Below are positions 46,564-55,344 of a stretch of 64,000 bases of DNA, in pieces (within the stretch, counting starts at the first letter, position 1; every line of letters begins with the position of its first letter). A program made the position numbers and the translations under genes. Under the pieces are notes generated by a model. The model ran no database searches. It saw only the letters and a program-made list of their open reading frames with translations, and was not told the origin of the DNA. Source of the DNA: Acinetobacter pittii (GTDB lineage Bacteria > Pseudomonadota > Gammaproteobacteria > Pseudomonadales > Moraxellaceae); assembly GCF_034067285.1 (NCBI RefSeq), contig NZ_CP139286.1, positions 2,356,001-2,420,000 on the forward strand, given 5' to 3'.

Positions 46564-46961
46564 TAGACCTCCCAATCTTTAATCAATGCTGCATCAGCTG
46601 TAAGGTTTGGCTGATTCTGAATAACTTCCAGCTGAGCAGTTACCCGGTAAAGATTTCCATTTACTTCATTGGTTTTAAATGAATTAGGAATAAAGTTGCA
46701 TTGGTATTGCTGTCGCGTTCCCTGGTCAATGACAAGATCCGCATAAAACGAGGCTGGCTTGTTTTGGTAAACACGCCAAAAAGCCATCATTTTATTGAAA
46801 TCGGTTTTACTTAAATTCCAGTTCATATCGACAATATGGCTATTACGTTTTACATCGATGTAATAGCGTCCACGCCCGCCATCCATCTGCTGACGCTTCA
46901 CATCATCACCTGGTGTTACGCCATAGCCATTTGTTTGAGGATTTAGCTTTAACTTGTACAT
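46563..46961 (-). CDS. minor tail protein (M position)
   Basis: The product has 132 residues, soluble and beta-rich (RYYIDVKRNSHIVDMNWNLS, LYRVTAQLEVIQNQPN). I cannot name the family by sequence. It is the first gene after the tape measure and is followed by L-, K- and J-like genes, so it takes the position of lambda gpM. A terminator-like hairpin separates it from the tape measure. Confidence 0.55.
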   Translation of the reverse strand: MYKLKLNPQTNGYGVTPGDDVKRQQMDGGRGRYYIDVKRNSHIVDMNWNLSKTDFNKMMAFWRVYQNKPASFYADLVIDQGTRQQYQCNFIPNSFKTNEVNGNLYRVTAQLEVIQNQPNLTADAALIKDWEV

Positions 46962-46980
46962 AACTTTCCTTCAGGTAATA

Positions 46981-47003
46981 AAAAAACCACCTCGAAAGGT
47001 GGT
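46981..47003 (-). terminator. hairpin between tape measure and M-like gene
   Basis: ACCACCT and AGGTGGT pair around CGAA, with a six-base A-run that becomes the U-tract on the minus strand. Confidence 0.75.
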
Positions 47004-47011
47004 CTTAATAA

Positions 47012-48268
47012 TTAACGATTACGTCTTGTGGTCGTATTCTCAGTCAAAGACCGGCTAATAATTGAATTTGGATTACCAATTTGATCTCCTACAATTTTAG
47101 GTACCGATTTGGGAAGCTGCTTATCCAGTTCATCTTTAACAATGATCCGTACAGTTTTCTCATCCAGTTGTTCAGCCTCAACTGTTGCACCACTAACCTG
47201 ATTGATAACTTCAATCTTGAAATTGATAGTCGGTGAAGCAGGTCCAATTGAAGGCATAGTCTCAGCTTGAGGACGTGAAGTTTGCCCTAAAGTGAAATCC
47301 TGTACATCATCCAGATTTGAGCGATCCTGAACAAAACCATTTGAAGAAAAGTAAACTTTTCCGTCATGGAATAAATCTGGATTAACTAAATTAGGAGATT
47401 TAGCAGCCTTTGTATTGCCTTTATAAATAATCTGGCCATCCTGAACCGGTTGATTAAAGATGTCAGATTGCTTTTGACTTTCCATAAAGGCATTAGAGCT
47501 CATCAATGCACGGCGCATGACACTATCAGTTGAGGCATTGTTATTGAGGAAAGCTTCAGGGTTTGAACTCTTACGCATTTTCTCAACTAAACCCACACCG
47601 CCCCATCGTTTAATGTCTTCTTGAGACCATACGATTTCACCTTTGTGTACAGCTCCCGCAACTTCATATTTGCCACCTCGCCCAGTAAAACCACCCTCAG
47701 CAAAGCCTTGATCTTTAATTGCCCGGATATTTGCAATAATGCTGGCACCTTGTGCAACGGCCCCAGCAATCAAAGGCAAGTTATACGGAAAACCAACTTT
47801 TGAAGCTGCTGCGATATTTTGCTGAATAGCAATACCTGCAGCTGCAATTGCATAAGCTTTATCTGCAGCAAACATGAGCTTATAGGCTTTGGATTGTTCA
47901 CCAAACATAGAGCCGAACATAGATGTGACTGAACCCATCATTTGCCCACCAAGAGCAATCTGTGCGTTTAATCTATCTTGATGATACTTGTCTTCAATGT
48001 CCTTAGTGTTCTGGGCATATTCATTGTAAATTTGACTTCTTTGCTCTTGAGCAGCTTGAATAATGGCTGTCTTCTGATTTTCAAAATCCTGTTGCTGAAT
48101 TAATCCAGCTTCCATTTGTGCATTCAGATTGTCTAAACCATTTTGTTCATCTAAATCAGCTGCTGCATATTGACTATCAGCTAAGTCATTGGCAGCGCTC
48201 AAACGGCTGAACCGTTCCTGATCCTGTCTGTAGAACTCACTGGTACCATTTATATCAGCCTGAATACC
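47012..48268 (-). pseudogene. tape measure protein, C-terminal part (separated by frameshift)
   Basis: This frame continues the tape measure gene after the six-G run at 48267-48272. It has about 418 codons, starts in coding sense at GIQADINGTSEFYRQDQERF and contains long helices, a hydrophobic stretch (AYAIAAAGIAIQQNIAAASK) and ends NTTTRRNR. It has no start of its own: the only upstream candidate, TTG 48202, has no ribosome binding site. With one more G the two parts join into one protein of about 1,435 residues. It is either a real disruption, a -1 slippage product or a homopolymer error. Confidence 0.75.
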
Positions 48269-51200
48269 CCCCAGTTCTGAACAGCGTTATTCACCTTATC
48301 GCGTGTCTCTTTGTCCTGTGTGGCTTTAGATAACGCGATTAATTTTTGACGCTCTTCAATGGAAAGCTTTGAATTCTTAAGAATCTCCTCCCGTTCGAGT
48401 CTATAGCGTTCCTGCATGGCTTGGGTTTCTGTCAATAAAGTTTGTTTAGCTTGAAATAAACGCTGCTCTTGAGCGAGTTTCAACAGTCCTAATTCCTGCT
48501 GATATTGCTGTTCTAGCAATTCTACTGCTTGCTTTTGTTCAGATTTACTTAATTCAATATCATGAGCCGCATTGAACTTTTTGCGATCAAAATTTTCTTT
48601 AAGTAGTTCAGCCTCGGTTTTCTGGAACTCCTTGTAATCCTCAAGTTTGCTTCTAATCGCTTGTTTAGCGATAGCGATATCATTATCGGCACGGCGCTGT
48701 AATTCTGCCTTGATTTCAGCAGTACGTTGTGGGGTAAACCCTGCTTTATCAACGGCCTCCAGTCTAACCGTTAAGTTATTCTGGATCCGCTGTACTTCAC
48801 TGGCAACCTCATTTTCAAGTGAACGCTGAGCATCTAACTGACGATCAAGTTGCGATTGAATATCCCCCGTAGCTTTATCACTGCCTTTGCTTGCTCCGCT
48901 CTTAACCTTGCTTTGCATACTCGGCGATTGATGAAGCAACTTAAGAGAAACACCATCCTCAAAGATCACCTCGCTGACATAGCCACCACCTTTGCTGTCA
49001 TACCATGTCTTAATATCTTTCACGGCGACATTGGTCGTGATCGGCGTGCCTTCAGGCATTGAAAAATCAATACCCTTATGAAATGAAGAAGCCCCTTTGG
49101 TAGGGGCTTTTCGTGGACCATAATTAGAACTGATCTTATAGGAGGATAATGGTTTTCCTCCTGCTTGTAATCGGGCTAGATGTTCATTCGATACTTTCTG
49201 GCCAGACATTGAACCACCATATCGAACGTCGAGATGAGGACCCGTGCCAATCCCAGATTTACCCGATACACCTACAAGGCGTTTGGCAATTTTCTCCTGC
49301 TGCTCCAACTCCTTTGTCTGCTTACGTTTGGAGTCAATTAGTTTCTCTTCTCGCTCCTGTTGTTCCTCAATAATTTTGAGGTTTCGCAAAGCACTATCAA
49401 TTTCATCTTTAGATAAAATCGCACTCATTCCTTTTGCTTTTTGCAGTTCTAGAATCGCGTTAGCCTGAGCAACTGTATATCCCGAATCAAGCAAACCTGA
49501 TTTATAGATTGAATCAAGCACATTATCTCTTTGCTTATCCCGATAATCCTGTAAAGCCTTCGATGCTTTTTCGGCTTCAGTTGCTGTATTTCCAATTGCA
49601 TTAGCTTGTTGTTGATGTTGAAGTGCAGCGTTTTGCGCAGCATTCCCAGCTAACTTACTTTCAACACCAACATTCTTTAAACTTTCAACTAACTTATTAC
49701 CCTTTTGATAGCCTTCATCATATTTTTCAACTTGCAGTTTAAGTGCATTATATAAATCAGGTGGAATTTTCATTCCATTTAATCGTTCAATGGCTTGGGT
49801 ATAGCTAATAGTACCAGTACGTGCATCATTAGAAATTTTGGCAAGTTCTGCATTACCGACTGCATAGTTTTGAATGTTAATTAATGCAGAACCGACAGCA
49901 AGTTCAGTCTTTCTCAATTCCTTATTTTGAGCTTCCAATGCCTTGGTCATATCATCAATAGCAGATTGCTTTTCAACTCCTCTTAATTTTTTAAGTTCTT
50001 CAGCCGTTTTATTAGCAACCGCTGCTTGCTCCTCAAGCTTTTTATTGGCTTTTTCCGCCTGCTCTTGAAAATACATATAGCCTGCAGCTAAAGCAGAAAT
50101 ACCAATAGTAATAGCACCTATAGGACCTCCAATAAGACCAAGAGCCCGACTGCCAATACCCCCCGCTAATGACGTAGCAGCAGTCAGTTTGGTTTGTGCA
50201 GCAGTTTGTGTATTGGTTGCTGCTATGACAGTGGCTTGAGCTTGGGTGTATCTTAAAGCAGCTGCAGTAGCTCCATATTTGGCTTGAGTTTCAGCATTAG
50301 TTGCCTGAACATTAGCAAGGTGTGCTTTAGCTGTATTTAAAGTTGCTGCCGCTTCACTAAGTTCTGCTTGAGCCTTAGTTATTGAGGCTTGACGACTAGC
50401 CAATGTTGAAACTATCCCCTCTTTAACAGCTGCGCCTTTTAGTAAAATTGCACGGGTGATATATCCGATACCAACGATAAGTGCGCCATCAGCCAGTAAG
50501 TTCAAATTACTTGAAAGTACCTGAATCGAACCAGTAAGTACTTGTGCGGCTCCTGAGCCTTTCCCAGCTTCTCCTACAAATTTGGTAATTTCATTATTTA
50601 AAAGAGTTAATGATTGTCCAATTGTGATATCAGTTTTACCAAATAATGCATCTACATCAGACTCAACATTTCTTAGAGCTTTCACAATCTCTTGTGAAGT
50701 AATTTTTCCTTCAGCTGCTACTGAACGCAACTCTCCTACGGTAATCCCCATACCTTGTGCAATGGCCTTTGCTAATGCTGGTGTTTGCTCCATAACAGAA
50801 TTCAGCTCTTCACCGCGTAGTGTTCCACTTGCAAGGGCTTGTCCAAACTGTACTAATGCTGCATCAGCAGCCTCGGCACTTGCACCACTAATTGCCACAG
50901 CTTTAGATACGGTTTCAGTTAAACGAGCAGTATCATCCATAGTTAGGTTTAAAGTCTTAGCATTATCACTAAAGCGTTGGTACACCTGTAACACTGAATC
51001 CCAAGCAGAATAGGTTTTTTGAGCAATTCGGAATGTATCTTCTGTTGCTTTATTCAGCTCAACCTGACCATTTGTAACTAACTTAAGCCGGTTCTGAAGC
51101 CCTGTGTAAGTATCCATTTTAGAGATGGCTGCACCTACAGTAACCAAACCTGCCATATAGCCAGCAAGTGCACGTGTCGAGACAGATAAGTCATCCATAG

Positions 51201-51318
51201 ACTTTGAAGCATAATCACCTTTACGTTCAATACTATTGAGCTCATTGCCTAGATTACGCGCATTACGTTCAGCATTTTGCGAATCAATAACAATGACCAA
51301 ACGAGATTCTTGTGCCAT
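48250..51318 (-). CDS. tape measure protein, N-terminal part (with M23-like domain)
   Basis: The product has 1022 residues as read. It starts MAQESRLVIVIDSQNAERN and has a TMP_3-type N-terminal domain (GYMAGLVTVGAAI, ALASGTLRGEELNSVMEQTP), helical repeats, then a LytM/M23-like domain near 720-810 (SSNYGPRKAP, HKGIDFSMPEGTPI, LKLLHQSP) that could locally cut peptidoglycan. It sets tail length and may form the DNA channel. The frame ends early at TAA 48250, just after a six-G run, leaving the C-terminal third in another frame. ATG 51318 has GGAG upstream; GTG 51324 is an alternative. Confidence 0.88.
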   Translation of the reverse strand: MAQESRLVIVIDSQNAERNARNLGNELNSIERKGDYASKSMDDLSVSTRALAGYMAGLVTVGAAISKMDTYTGLQNRLKLVTNGQVELNKATEDTFRIAQKTYSAWDSVLQVYQRFSDNAKTLNLTMDDTARLTETVSKAVAISGASAEAADAALVQFGQALASGTLRGEELNSVMEQTPALAKAIAQGMGITVGELRSVAAEGKITSQEIVKALRNVESDVDALFGKTDITIGQSLTLLNNEITKFVGEAGKGSGAAQVLTGSIQVLSSNLNLLADGALIVGIGYITRAILLKGAAVKEGIVSTLASRQASITKAQAELSEAAATLNTAKAHLANVQATNAETQAKYGATAAALRYTQAQATVIAATNTQTAAQTKLTAATSLAGGIGSRALGLIGGPIGAITIGISALAAGYMYFQEQAEKANKKLEEQAAVANKTAEELKKLRGVEKQSAIDDMTKALEAQNKELRKTELAVGSALINIQNYAVGNAELAKISNDARTGTISYTQAIERLNGMKIPPDLYNALKLQVEKYDEGYQKGNKLVESLKNVGVESKLAGNAAQNAALQHQQQANAIGNTATEAEKASKALQDYRDKQRDNVLDSIYKSGLLDSGYTVAQANAILELQKAKGMSAILSKDEIDSALRNLKIIEEQQEREEKLIDSKRKQTKELEQQEKIAKRLVGVSGKSGIGTGPHLDVRYGGSMSGQKVSNEHLARLQAGGKPLSSYKISSNYGPRKAPTKGASSFHKGIDFSMPEGTPITTNVAVKDIKTWYDSKGGGYVSEVIFEDGVSLKLLHQSPSMQSKVKSGASKGSDKATGDIQSQLDRQLDAQRSLENEVASEVQRIQNNLTVRLEAVDKAGFTPQRTAEIKAELQRRADNDIAIAKQAIRSKLEDYKEFQKTEAELLKENFDRKKFNAAHDIELSKSEQKQAVELLEQQYQQELGLLKLAQEQRLFQAKQTLLTETQAMQERYRLEREEILKNSKLSIEERQKLIALSKATQDKETRDKVNNAVQNWGVFRLI

Positions 51319-51340
51319 TTTCACTTTTCTCCAGGCAATA

Positions 51341-51360
51341 AAAAACCCGCTTTCGCGGGT
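51341..51360 (-). terminator. hairpin before tape measure
   Basis: ACCCGC and GCGGGT pair around TTTC with an A-run on the left (U-tract on minus strand). It lies between the lipoprotein gene at 51386 and the tape measure start. Confidence 0.75.
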
Positions 51361-51385
51361 TATGTTTTAAATAATCTATTGCAGA

Positions 51386-51910
51386 CTAATGTTTCAAACA
51401 GTTGTTTAGAACTTCTAGAGCATGCATATCTGCACTTTTGAATTTACTTGCATATGCTTCATCAATAAGCTTATCGCCTACTTTAATACTCTCTTTGTTA
51501 TTATCAACATTCCTGATAGCCTGCTTAACTTCTTGAATTGTCAAATCTCTTTCCTTGGCTTTGAATGCAGCTGCTGAAGTTTCAGCATTATCTACACACT
51601 GTGACTTCTCATCATCATTAGACTCATTCTTAGAGCAATATGCCATCCAGTTCAATTGAAATGGAAGTGTGTCTTCTTCTGAGGCACTTTCAAGCACTGC
51701 TCTATTATTAATTACTATAAAGCGATTAAATCCTGTGTACCCACCATAACTATTTTTCGAATTTACTTCCCCACACACACCTTTAACGTTCTGGAATTGT
51801 GCTGACTCAGGATCTTTTAATATGCTTAAAACAGCTTCTTTGGACTCTTTTTCAATCTTTGAGCAGCCGCCCAATAAAACTAACAAACCCAATAATATTA
51901 CTCTATTCAT
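51386..51910 (-). CDS. phage-borne lipoprotein (accessory gene)
   Basis: The product has 174 residues with lipoprotein signal MNRVILLGLLVLLGGCSKIE (lipobox LGGC). The mature part is polar, with EAVLSILKDPESAQFQNVKG near residue 25, a segment seen in small periplasmic proteins of unknown role, and a charged helical C-terminus with cysteines. It lies between tail chaperone and tape measure, a place normally without such genes, so it is probably an accessory (moron) gene. Superinfection exclusion is possible but unproven. Confidence 0.6.
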   Translation of the reverse strand: MNRVILLGLLVLLGGCSKIEKESKEAVLSILKDPESAQFQNVKGVCGEVNSKNSYGGYTGFNRFIVINNRAVLESASEEDTLPFQLNWMAYCSKNESNDDEKSQCVDNAETSAAAFKAKERDLTIQEVKQAIRNVDNNKESIKVGDKLIDEAYASKFKSADMHALEVLNNCLKH

Positions 51911-51920
51911 TTTAATTGGC

Positions 51921-52364
51921 TCACTTTGCAGGTGCTTTATTTAGAAGCTGATCAACTAATTCATTAATTTTTGTCTCAGTGCTACGCCACTTGTTTAGAG
52001 CTAAACCACCATTACCGCGTAAATTAAATGAAGCTTCTGAAACTTGACGACCGTTTTGCAGTAAATTGAATCTCGCAGCAACCATGTATGGCGCAAAGTC
52101 CCATGATCTAGTAGCTGTGTAATTTAGAGTGGTTTGACACAAGCTTAAGTTGTCAGTGTCTTTATATGTTTTCGCATCGATATTATAACGAGCGAAACTA
52201 CGCTCAACGATTTGATTGAAATCTTTAATAATTACCTTGGGATTATCAATAATACAAACCTGTCGAATAGAATCTGGGTTAAAACCAGTAGCATTATTAA
52301 CTTGTATTGATGTACACCCCACCAAACCCAGACCCACTAAACTAACAGCCAATATTTTCTTCAT
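51921..52364 (-). CDS. Sbal_3080-like lipoprotein (accessory gene)
   Basis: The product has 147 residues with lipoprotein signal MKKILAVSLVGLGLVGCTSI (lipobox LVGC). The mature domain (VCIIDNPKVIIKDFNQIVER, TLNYTATRSWDFAPYMVAAR, VSEASFNLRGNGGLALNKW) resembles the Sbal_3080 lipoprotein family, from memory. It is ten bases from the next lipoprotein gene and in the same direction, so they form an accessory pair inside the late operon. Confidence 0.6.
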   Translation of the reverse strand: MKKILAVSLVGLGLVGCTSIQVNNATGFNPDSIRQVCIIDNPKVIIKDFNQIVERSFARYNIDAKTYKDTDNLSLCQTTLNYTATRSWDFAPYMVAARFNLLQNGRQVSEASFNLRGNGGLALNKWRSTETKINELVDQLLNKAPAK

Positions 52365-52469
52365 GAATTTTCACCATTTGTTATAAAGTTTGAATAATTT
52401 AACAAACTGGTTACTAAATGTCACACAATGAAAAACTACCAGAAAATATTTAAATATGTTTTCTAAAAT

Positions 52470-52814
52470 TTAATTAGAAGTTTCATAGCCACTTATACAT
52501 TTATTGAAAAACATTGATGAATAATCTTTCCTGTATGCTTTTCTTTCACTTTCATTCACCGGAAATGGTATATAGTCGTAGGCAATATCAATTAATTTCT
52601 TACTAAAAACAATTCCCACTTCATCTTGGATCTTTTCATCGACTAAATTATATTGCTCCTCTCGACTTTGGCCATTGAAATAATTATCCCAATAGACCAA
52701 TGCTAGCTCTGTATATGATTCACACCTTTGCTTTATTTCCATTTTTTCCAATGATTTGGCTTGAACCGTACCTATCAATGTAAGCATGAGTGTAAATAGA
52801 TAAAACTTTTTCAT
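52470..52814 (-). CDS. secreted hypothetical protein
   Basis: The product has 114 residues with a signal peptide (MKKFYLFTLMLTLIGTVQA) and a helical mature domain with two cysteines (IKQRCESYTELAL, FFNKCISGY) likely to form a disulphide in the periplasm. No family is recognised. AGG precedes the ATG. It is part of the small accessory cluster between tail chaperone and tape measure. Confidence 0.5.
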   Translation of the reverse strand: MKKFYLFTLMLTLIGTVQAKSLEKMEIKQRCESYTELALVYWDNYFNGQSREEQYNLVDEKIQDEVGIVFSKKLIDIAYDYIPFPVNESERKAYRKDYSSMFFNKCISGYETSN

Positions 52815-52862
52815 GAAAATACCTATTTAAATAAAGAGTAAAATTTAACAGTTCAGAAAAGT

Positions 52863-52884
52863 AAAAACCACCCGAAGGCGGTTT
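52863..52884 (-). terminator. imperfect intrinsic hairpin
   Basis: AACC-A-CC and GG-C-GGTT pair around CGAA, A-run on the left. It overlaps the stop of the small membrane gene at 52883. Confidence 0.5.
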
Positions 52885-53032
52885 AATTATTATTCATATT
52901 CTTATTGAGCTCATGCCCCACTGCTGTACCAATACCCTCACCTGTTTTAAAAAGATATTTATAAACTTTTGGGCCCATTAAAATTAAGGCTATTATTAAA
53001 ATAATTAGCCAGAAATATTTTTCATTTAACAC
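52883..53032 (-). CDS. small membrane protein, 49 residues
   Basis: A GTG-started frame encodes a 49-residue protein beginning MLNEKYFWLIILIIALILMG, one membrane helix, followed by a short cytosolic or periplasmic tail (TGEGIGTAVGHELNKNMNN). It fills the gap between two accessory genes in the same direction. The ribosome binding site is weak. It could be a small phage membrane effector. Confidence 0.4.
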   Translation of the reverse strand: MLNEKYFWLIILIIALILMGPKVYKYLFKTGEGIGTAVGHELNKNMNNN

Positions 53033-53094
53033 CTGTGATTAACTTTGAAACATGTATGAATCAAACACATTATTCAAGTCTTAAGTGCCAAAAA

Positions 53095-53454
53095 TCAACC
53101 ACAATTAACTACAAAAGTTTTTTTATAAAAGCTAATCACAGCCTCAAAATCTCTTAATAGAGTTTCCTCTGTATATACTTTAGGAGCAAGCTTGAGTAGA
53201 GCTGGCATATACTGTTTTTTGTAGACTTCAGGGTATGTCTTGCACAATATTTCCCGCTTCAGTTGAAGTGGCACTTCTCGATTATTTAGGTCATCGAGCA
53301 TTTTCCCTATTTGTTGATCTGCACTCATAAATTGCGCTTCAACTGAAGGAGGCAGTGGTTTATTTCCCACTTGTTTAGTGCAGCTAACTAAAACAACCAA
53401 AGAAATAAATAACCCCAATGTATATAAAAGTTTTACTAACATATTAATATTCAA
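53095..53454 (-). CDS. putative lipoprotein (accessory gene)
   Basis: The product has up to 119 residues with signal LLYTLGLFISLVVLVSCTKQ (lipobox LVSC); ATG 53454 and ATG 53442 are both possible. The mature part has a helical region (EAQFMSADQQIGKMLDDLNN) and later cysteines (REILCKTYPE, FVVNCG). No family is recognised. It is the first of the accessory genes after the tail chaperone. Confidence 0.5.
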   Translation of the reverse strand: MNINMLVKLLYTLGLFISLVVLVSCTKQVGNKPLPPSVEAQFMSADQQIGKMLDDLNNREVPLQLKREILCKTYPEVYKKQYMPALLKLAPKVYTEETLLRDFEAVISFYKKTFVVNCG

Positions 53455-53534
53455 TATAAATTATTGTTAATATTATATATTTCTACAAATCAAAATACAT
53501 TATCTAAAATAGCCATCACGAAGATAGCTATTTA

Positions 53535-53839
53535 TTACTTTTTGGGTTTAGTCGAAATCTTCTTATGAGCCTCTTCAATAAATAGATTATCCAAGGCAAA
53601 AATACAGTCATTGAAGATATGAGCATCAACTGGCATGTCATTATGCTCAGCATAGACATTGATAGCTTGCTGGTCTAAAGATAATGGAATGCCCTGCTCA
53701 TATCGCCTAGATCTAATAATCGTGCTAAAGGCGGCAAGAATTGAATCAGTTGCATAAGAATATTCAGGTGGATCTGGGATATGTCCACCTAAGAATTTGA
53801 TTTGTCCGATTTCGTGCGGCGTTTTCGACGCATAGGTTT
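53535..53839 (-). CDS. tail assembly chaperone extension (T part, read by -1 frameshift)
   Basis: This frame has no start. It is open from the AAA AAA slippery site and gives about 100 residues (TYASKTPHEIGQIKFLGGHI, AAFSTIIRSRRYEQGIPLSL, DCIFALDNLFIEEAHKK). Together with the upstream protein it would form a G-T type fusion of about 256 residues, as in lambda gpG-gpT. Such fusions bind the tape measure and recruit tail tube protein. Read in its own frame it has good coding character and ends just before the accessory genes. Confidence 0.7.
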
Positions 53840-54304
53840 TTTGGTATTTGTAGAGTTCGATGACTTTCCCAGAATTAAAGCCTTTTCTTTATCAGCCTCT
53901 TCTTGGATCTTTTGTGCTTGTTCTTTCACGAATAACCAGATTTGAATACCGATATCACCCATATTCAGTAATTTTGAAGCATTCTCTGGTGTATAAGGCA
54001 TTTCAGTTTCTACAGTCTTTCCATCAACAACTTGTGCAAATACCACACCTTTCCAGTCCTCAATTAAGTGAGCTGCGCAAGCATCCATCAAAAGCTCATG
54101 GTACAGCTTTGCCGATGGATCGTTCGCCATCACGTCATAACCTTTAGATGAGATTTGATTACCTGCACGCTCAATGGCTACCTGAAAAGGCTTATATGCG
54201 ATACCACGGACTTTAAACTCTGCCTGCACTTGACCATCTATGCCTTTAAACTCACACCATTTAGACACTTCTGAGCTTTGAATAATTCCGACTTTTAAAG
54301 CCAT
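53789..54304 (-). CDS. tail assembly chaperone (G-like)
   Basis: The product has 171 residues, mostly helical (YKPFQVAIERAGNQISSKGY, LYHELLMDACAAHLIEDWKG, ASKLLNMGDIGIQIWLFVKE). The basic end (KKPMRRKRRTKSDK) lies after the slippery A6 run. It follows the tail tube gene and precedes the tape measure, the place of lambda G. A -1 shift at AAA AAA (53837-53842) fuses it with the T part. GAGGTAG precedes the ATG. Confidence 0.75.
   Translation of the reverse strand: MALKVGIIQSSEVSKWCEFKGIDGQVQAEFKVRGIAYKPFQVAIERAGNQISSKGYDVMANDPSAKLYHELLMDACAAHLIEDWKGVVFAQVVDGKTVETEMPYTPENASKLLNMGDIGIQIWLFVKEQAQKIQEEADKEKALILGKSSNSTNTKKPMRRKRRTKSDKSNS
53837..53842 (-). other. slippery site for -1 frameshift
   Basis: Six A residues are read ACC AAA AAA CCT in frame zero. 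A -1 slip of the lysine tRNA gives AAA AAA then ACC TAT GCG, opening the T frame. The preceding base is C, so only the second lysyl tRNA re-pairs perfectly; this is weaker than the lambda site. Confidence 0.6.
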
Positions 54305-54330
54305 ACCTACCTCTAAAATTTAAGAAATAA

Positions 54331-54356
54331 AAAGCCCATGGGACTACATAGGCTTT
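54331..54356 (-). terminator. weak hairpin after tail tube gene
   Basis: AAAGCC and GGCTTT flank an ATG...CAT inner pairing. It lies between the tail tube stop (54375) and the chaperone start. Confidence 0.45.
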
Positions 54357-54374
54357 AAGGTTAATCAATTTGGA

Positions 54375-55292
54375 TTACACAAGAGCACGCACAATTGTTG
54401 GAGTTGTGCGGACTTGGGCAAAGTTGATATCAATTGTAATGATGTCATCTCCTCCACCATCTGGATGGTTCGCTTCCTTGACTTCAAGTTGCGGAAAATT
54501 AAACGAGTACTTACTTGCTTTGGTGTCTGTAATATCGAAGGTTAGTGTAAATACATCACGTGTTTTAATTGCATCAATCCAAGCTGCAGAAGTTGCCGAG
54601 AACATGAAATTAGCATTAACGCCAATATCCATCATTTTCTCTAAGTAAAACTCTGGTGTGTACTTACCTGAACCGATACAGCGAATTGCTTCAAGATTAT
54701 TACTAAAATTAATAGTGAGGGTTTGTAGACAAGCTTTACCTTGAATTGATTGGCCATTAATAAGTAGCTTTTCAACATTCGGCATACTCACCAGAGGGCG
54801 AGTGGATGCTGGAATAGGATTGGTAACAGGATTAACCTGCTGTCGCGTAAATGAGCTACCTACTAAACCAAAGTTACCAGTGATTTTGCCTGTGGTCTGG
54901 ATCGTCATTTCACCTGTATTCACTTGAATACCGCGGTAAATAAAGACTTGACCTATATCTTCAAAGACTTTTACCAAGGTAAGAGACTTACGTACTCCAC
55001 CACCAAAACTTAAAGCATTTGCAGCCCAGTTATTGAAAGCAAGAACATTTAAGAATAAGTCAAAGGTACCGAGTGATAATTCAAACTCTAGTTGACCAGT
55101 TACTTCGGCTTCCGTTACAACAGCACCTTGGCGAAAACGTGAATCAACTACTTCACTGCTATCTTCAGTTGTTACATTTTCAGTCAAACTATCAGTAACA
55201 CGGCGAACGGTGTACCAGACTGGATTTGCTGGAGTTGTCCCTAATACTGCTTCTTCACAAGCATATAATCGAATTTTTGCGCCTGAACTCAT
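54375..55292 (-). CDS. major tail tube protein
   Basis: The product has 305 residues, starting MSSGAKIRLYACEEAVLGTT and containing the tail-tube-like strands QGAVVTEAEVTGQLEFELSL and RGIQVNTGEMTIQTTGKITG, a second similar module (ASKYSFNFPQLEVKEANHPD) and ending RALV. Size, beta-rich sequence and position just before the G/GT chaperone identify it as the tail tube protein of a siphovirus. GGAG precedes the ATG. Confidence 0.75.
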   Translation of the reverse strand: MSSGAKIRLYACEEAVLGTTPANPVWYTVRRVTDSLTENVTTEDSSEVVDSRFRQGAVVTEAEVTGQLEFELSLGTFDLFLNVLAFNNWAANALSFGGGVRKSLTLVKVFEDIGQVFIYRGIQVNTGEMTIQTTGKITGNFGLVGSSFTRQQVNPVTNPIPASTRPLVSMPNVEKLLINGQSIQGKACLQTLTINFSNNLEAIRCIGSGKYTPEFYLEKMMDIGVNANFMFSATSAAWIDAIKTRDVFTLTFDITDTKASKYSFNFPQLEVKEANHPDGGGDDIITIDINFAQVRTTPTIVRALV

Positions 55293-55320
55293 TTATAGTT
55301 CTCCAAAATTTAGGCAATAA

Positions 55321-55343
55321 AAAACCCGCTGAGTTAGCGGGTT
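55321..55343 (-). terminator. hairpin between fibre-like and tail tube genes
   Basis: AACCCGCT and AGCGGGTT pair around GAGTT, with an A-run on the left. It follows the stop at 55345 directly. Confidence 0.75.
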
Positions 55344-55344
55344 A

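Noticed and set aside
47012..48202. Independent gene starting at TTG 48202
   Set aside because: No ribosome binding site, and the frame runs on upstream to the G6 run with coding character. It is the C-terminal part of the tape measure.
49085..49112. Stem AAGCCCC/GGGGCTT as a terminator
   Set aside because: It lies inside the tape measure coding sequence, in the M23-like domain, and encodes conserved residues there; probably chance.
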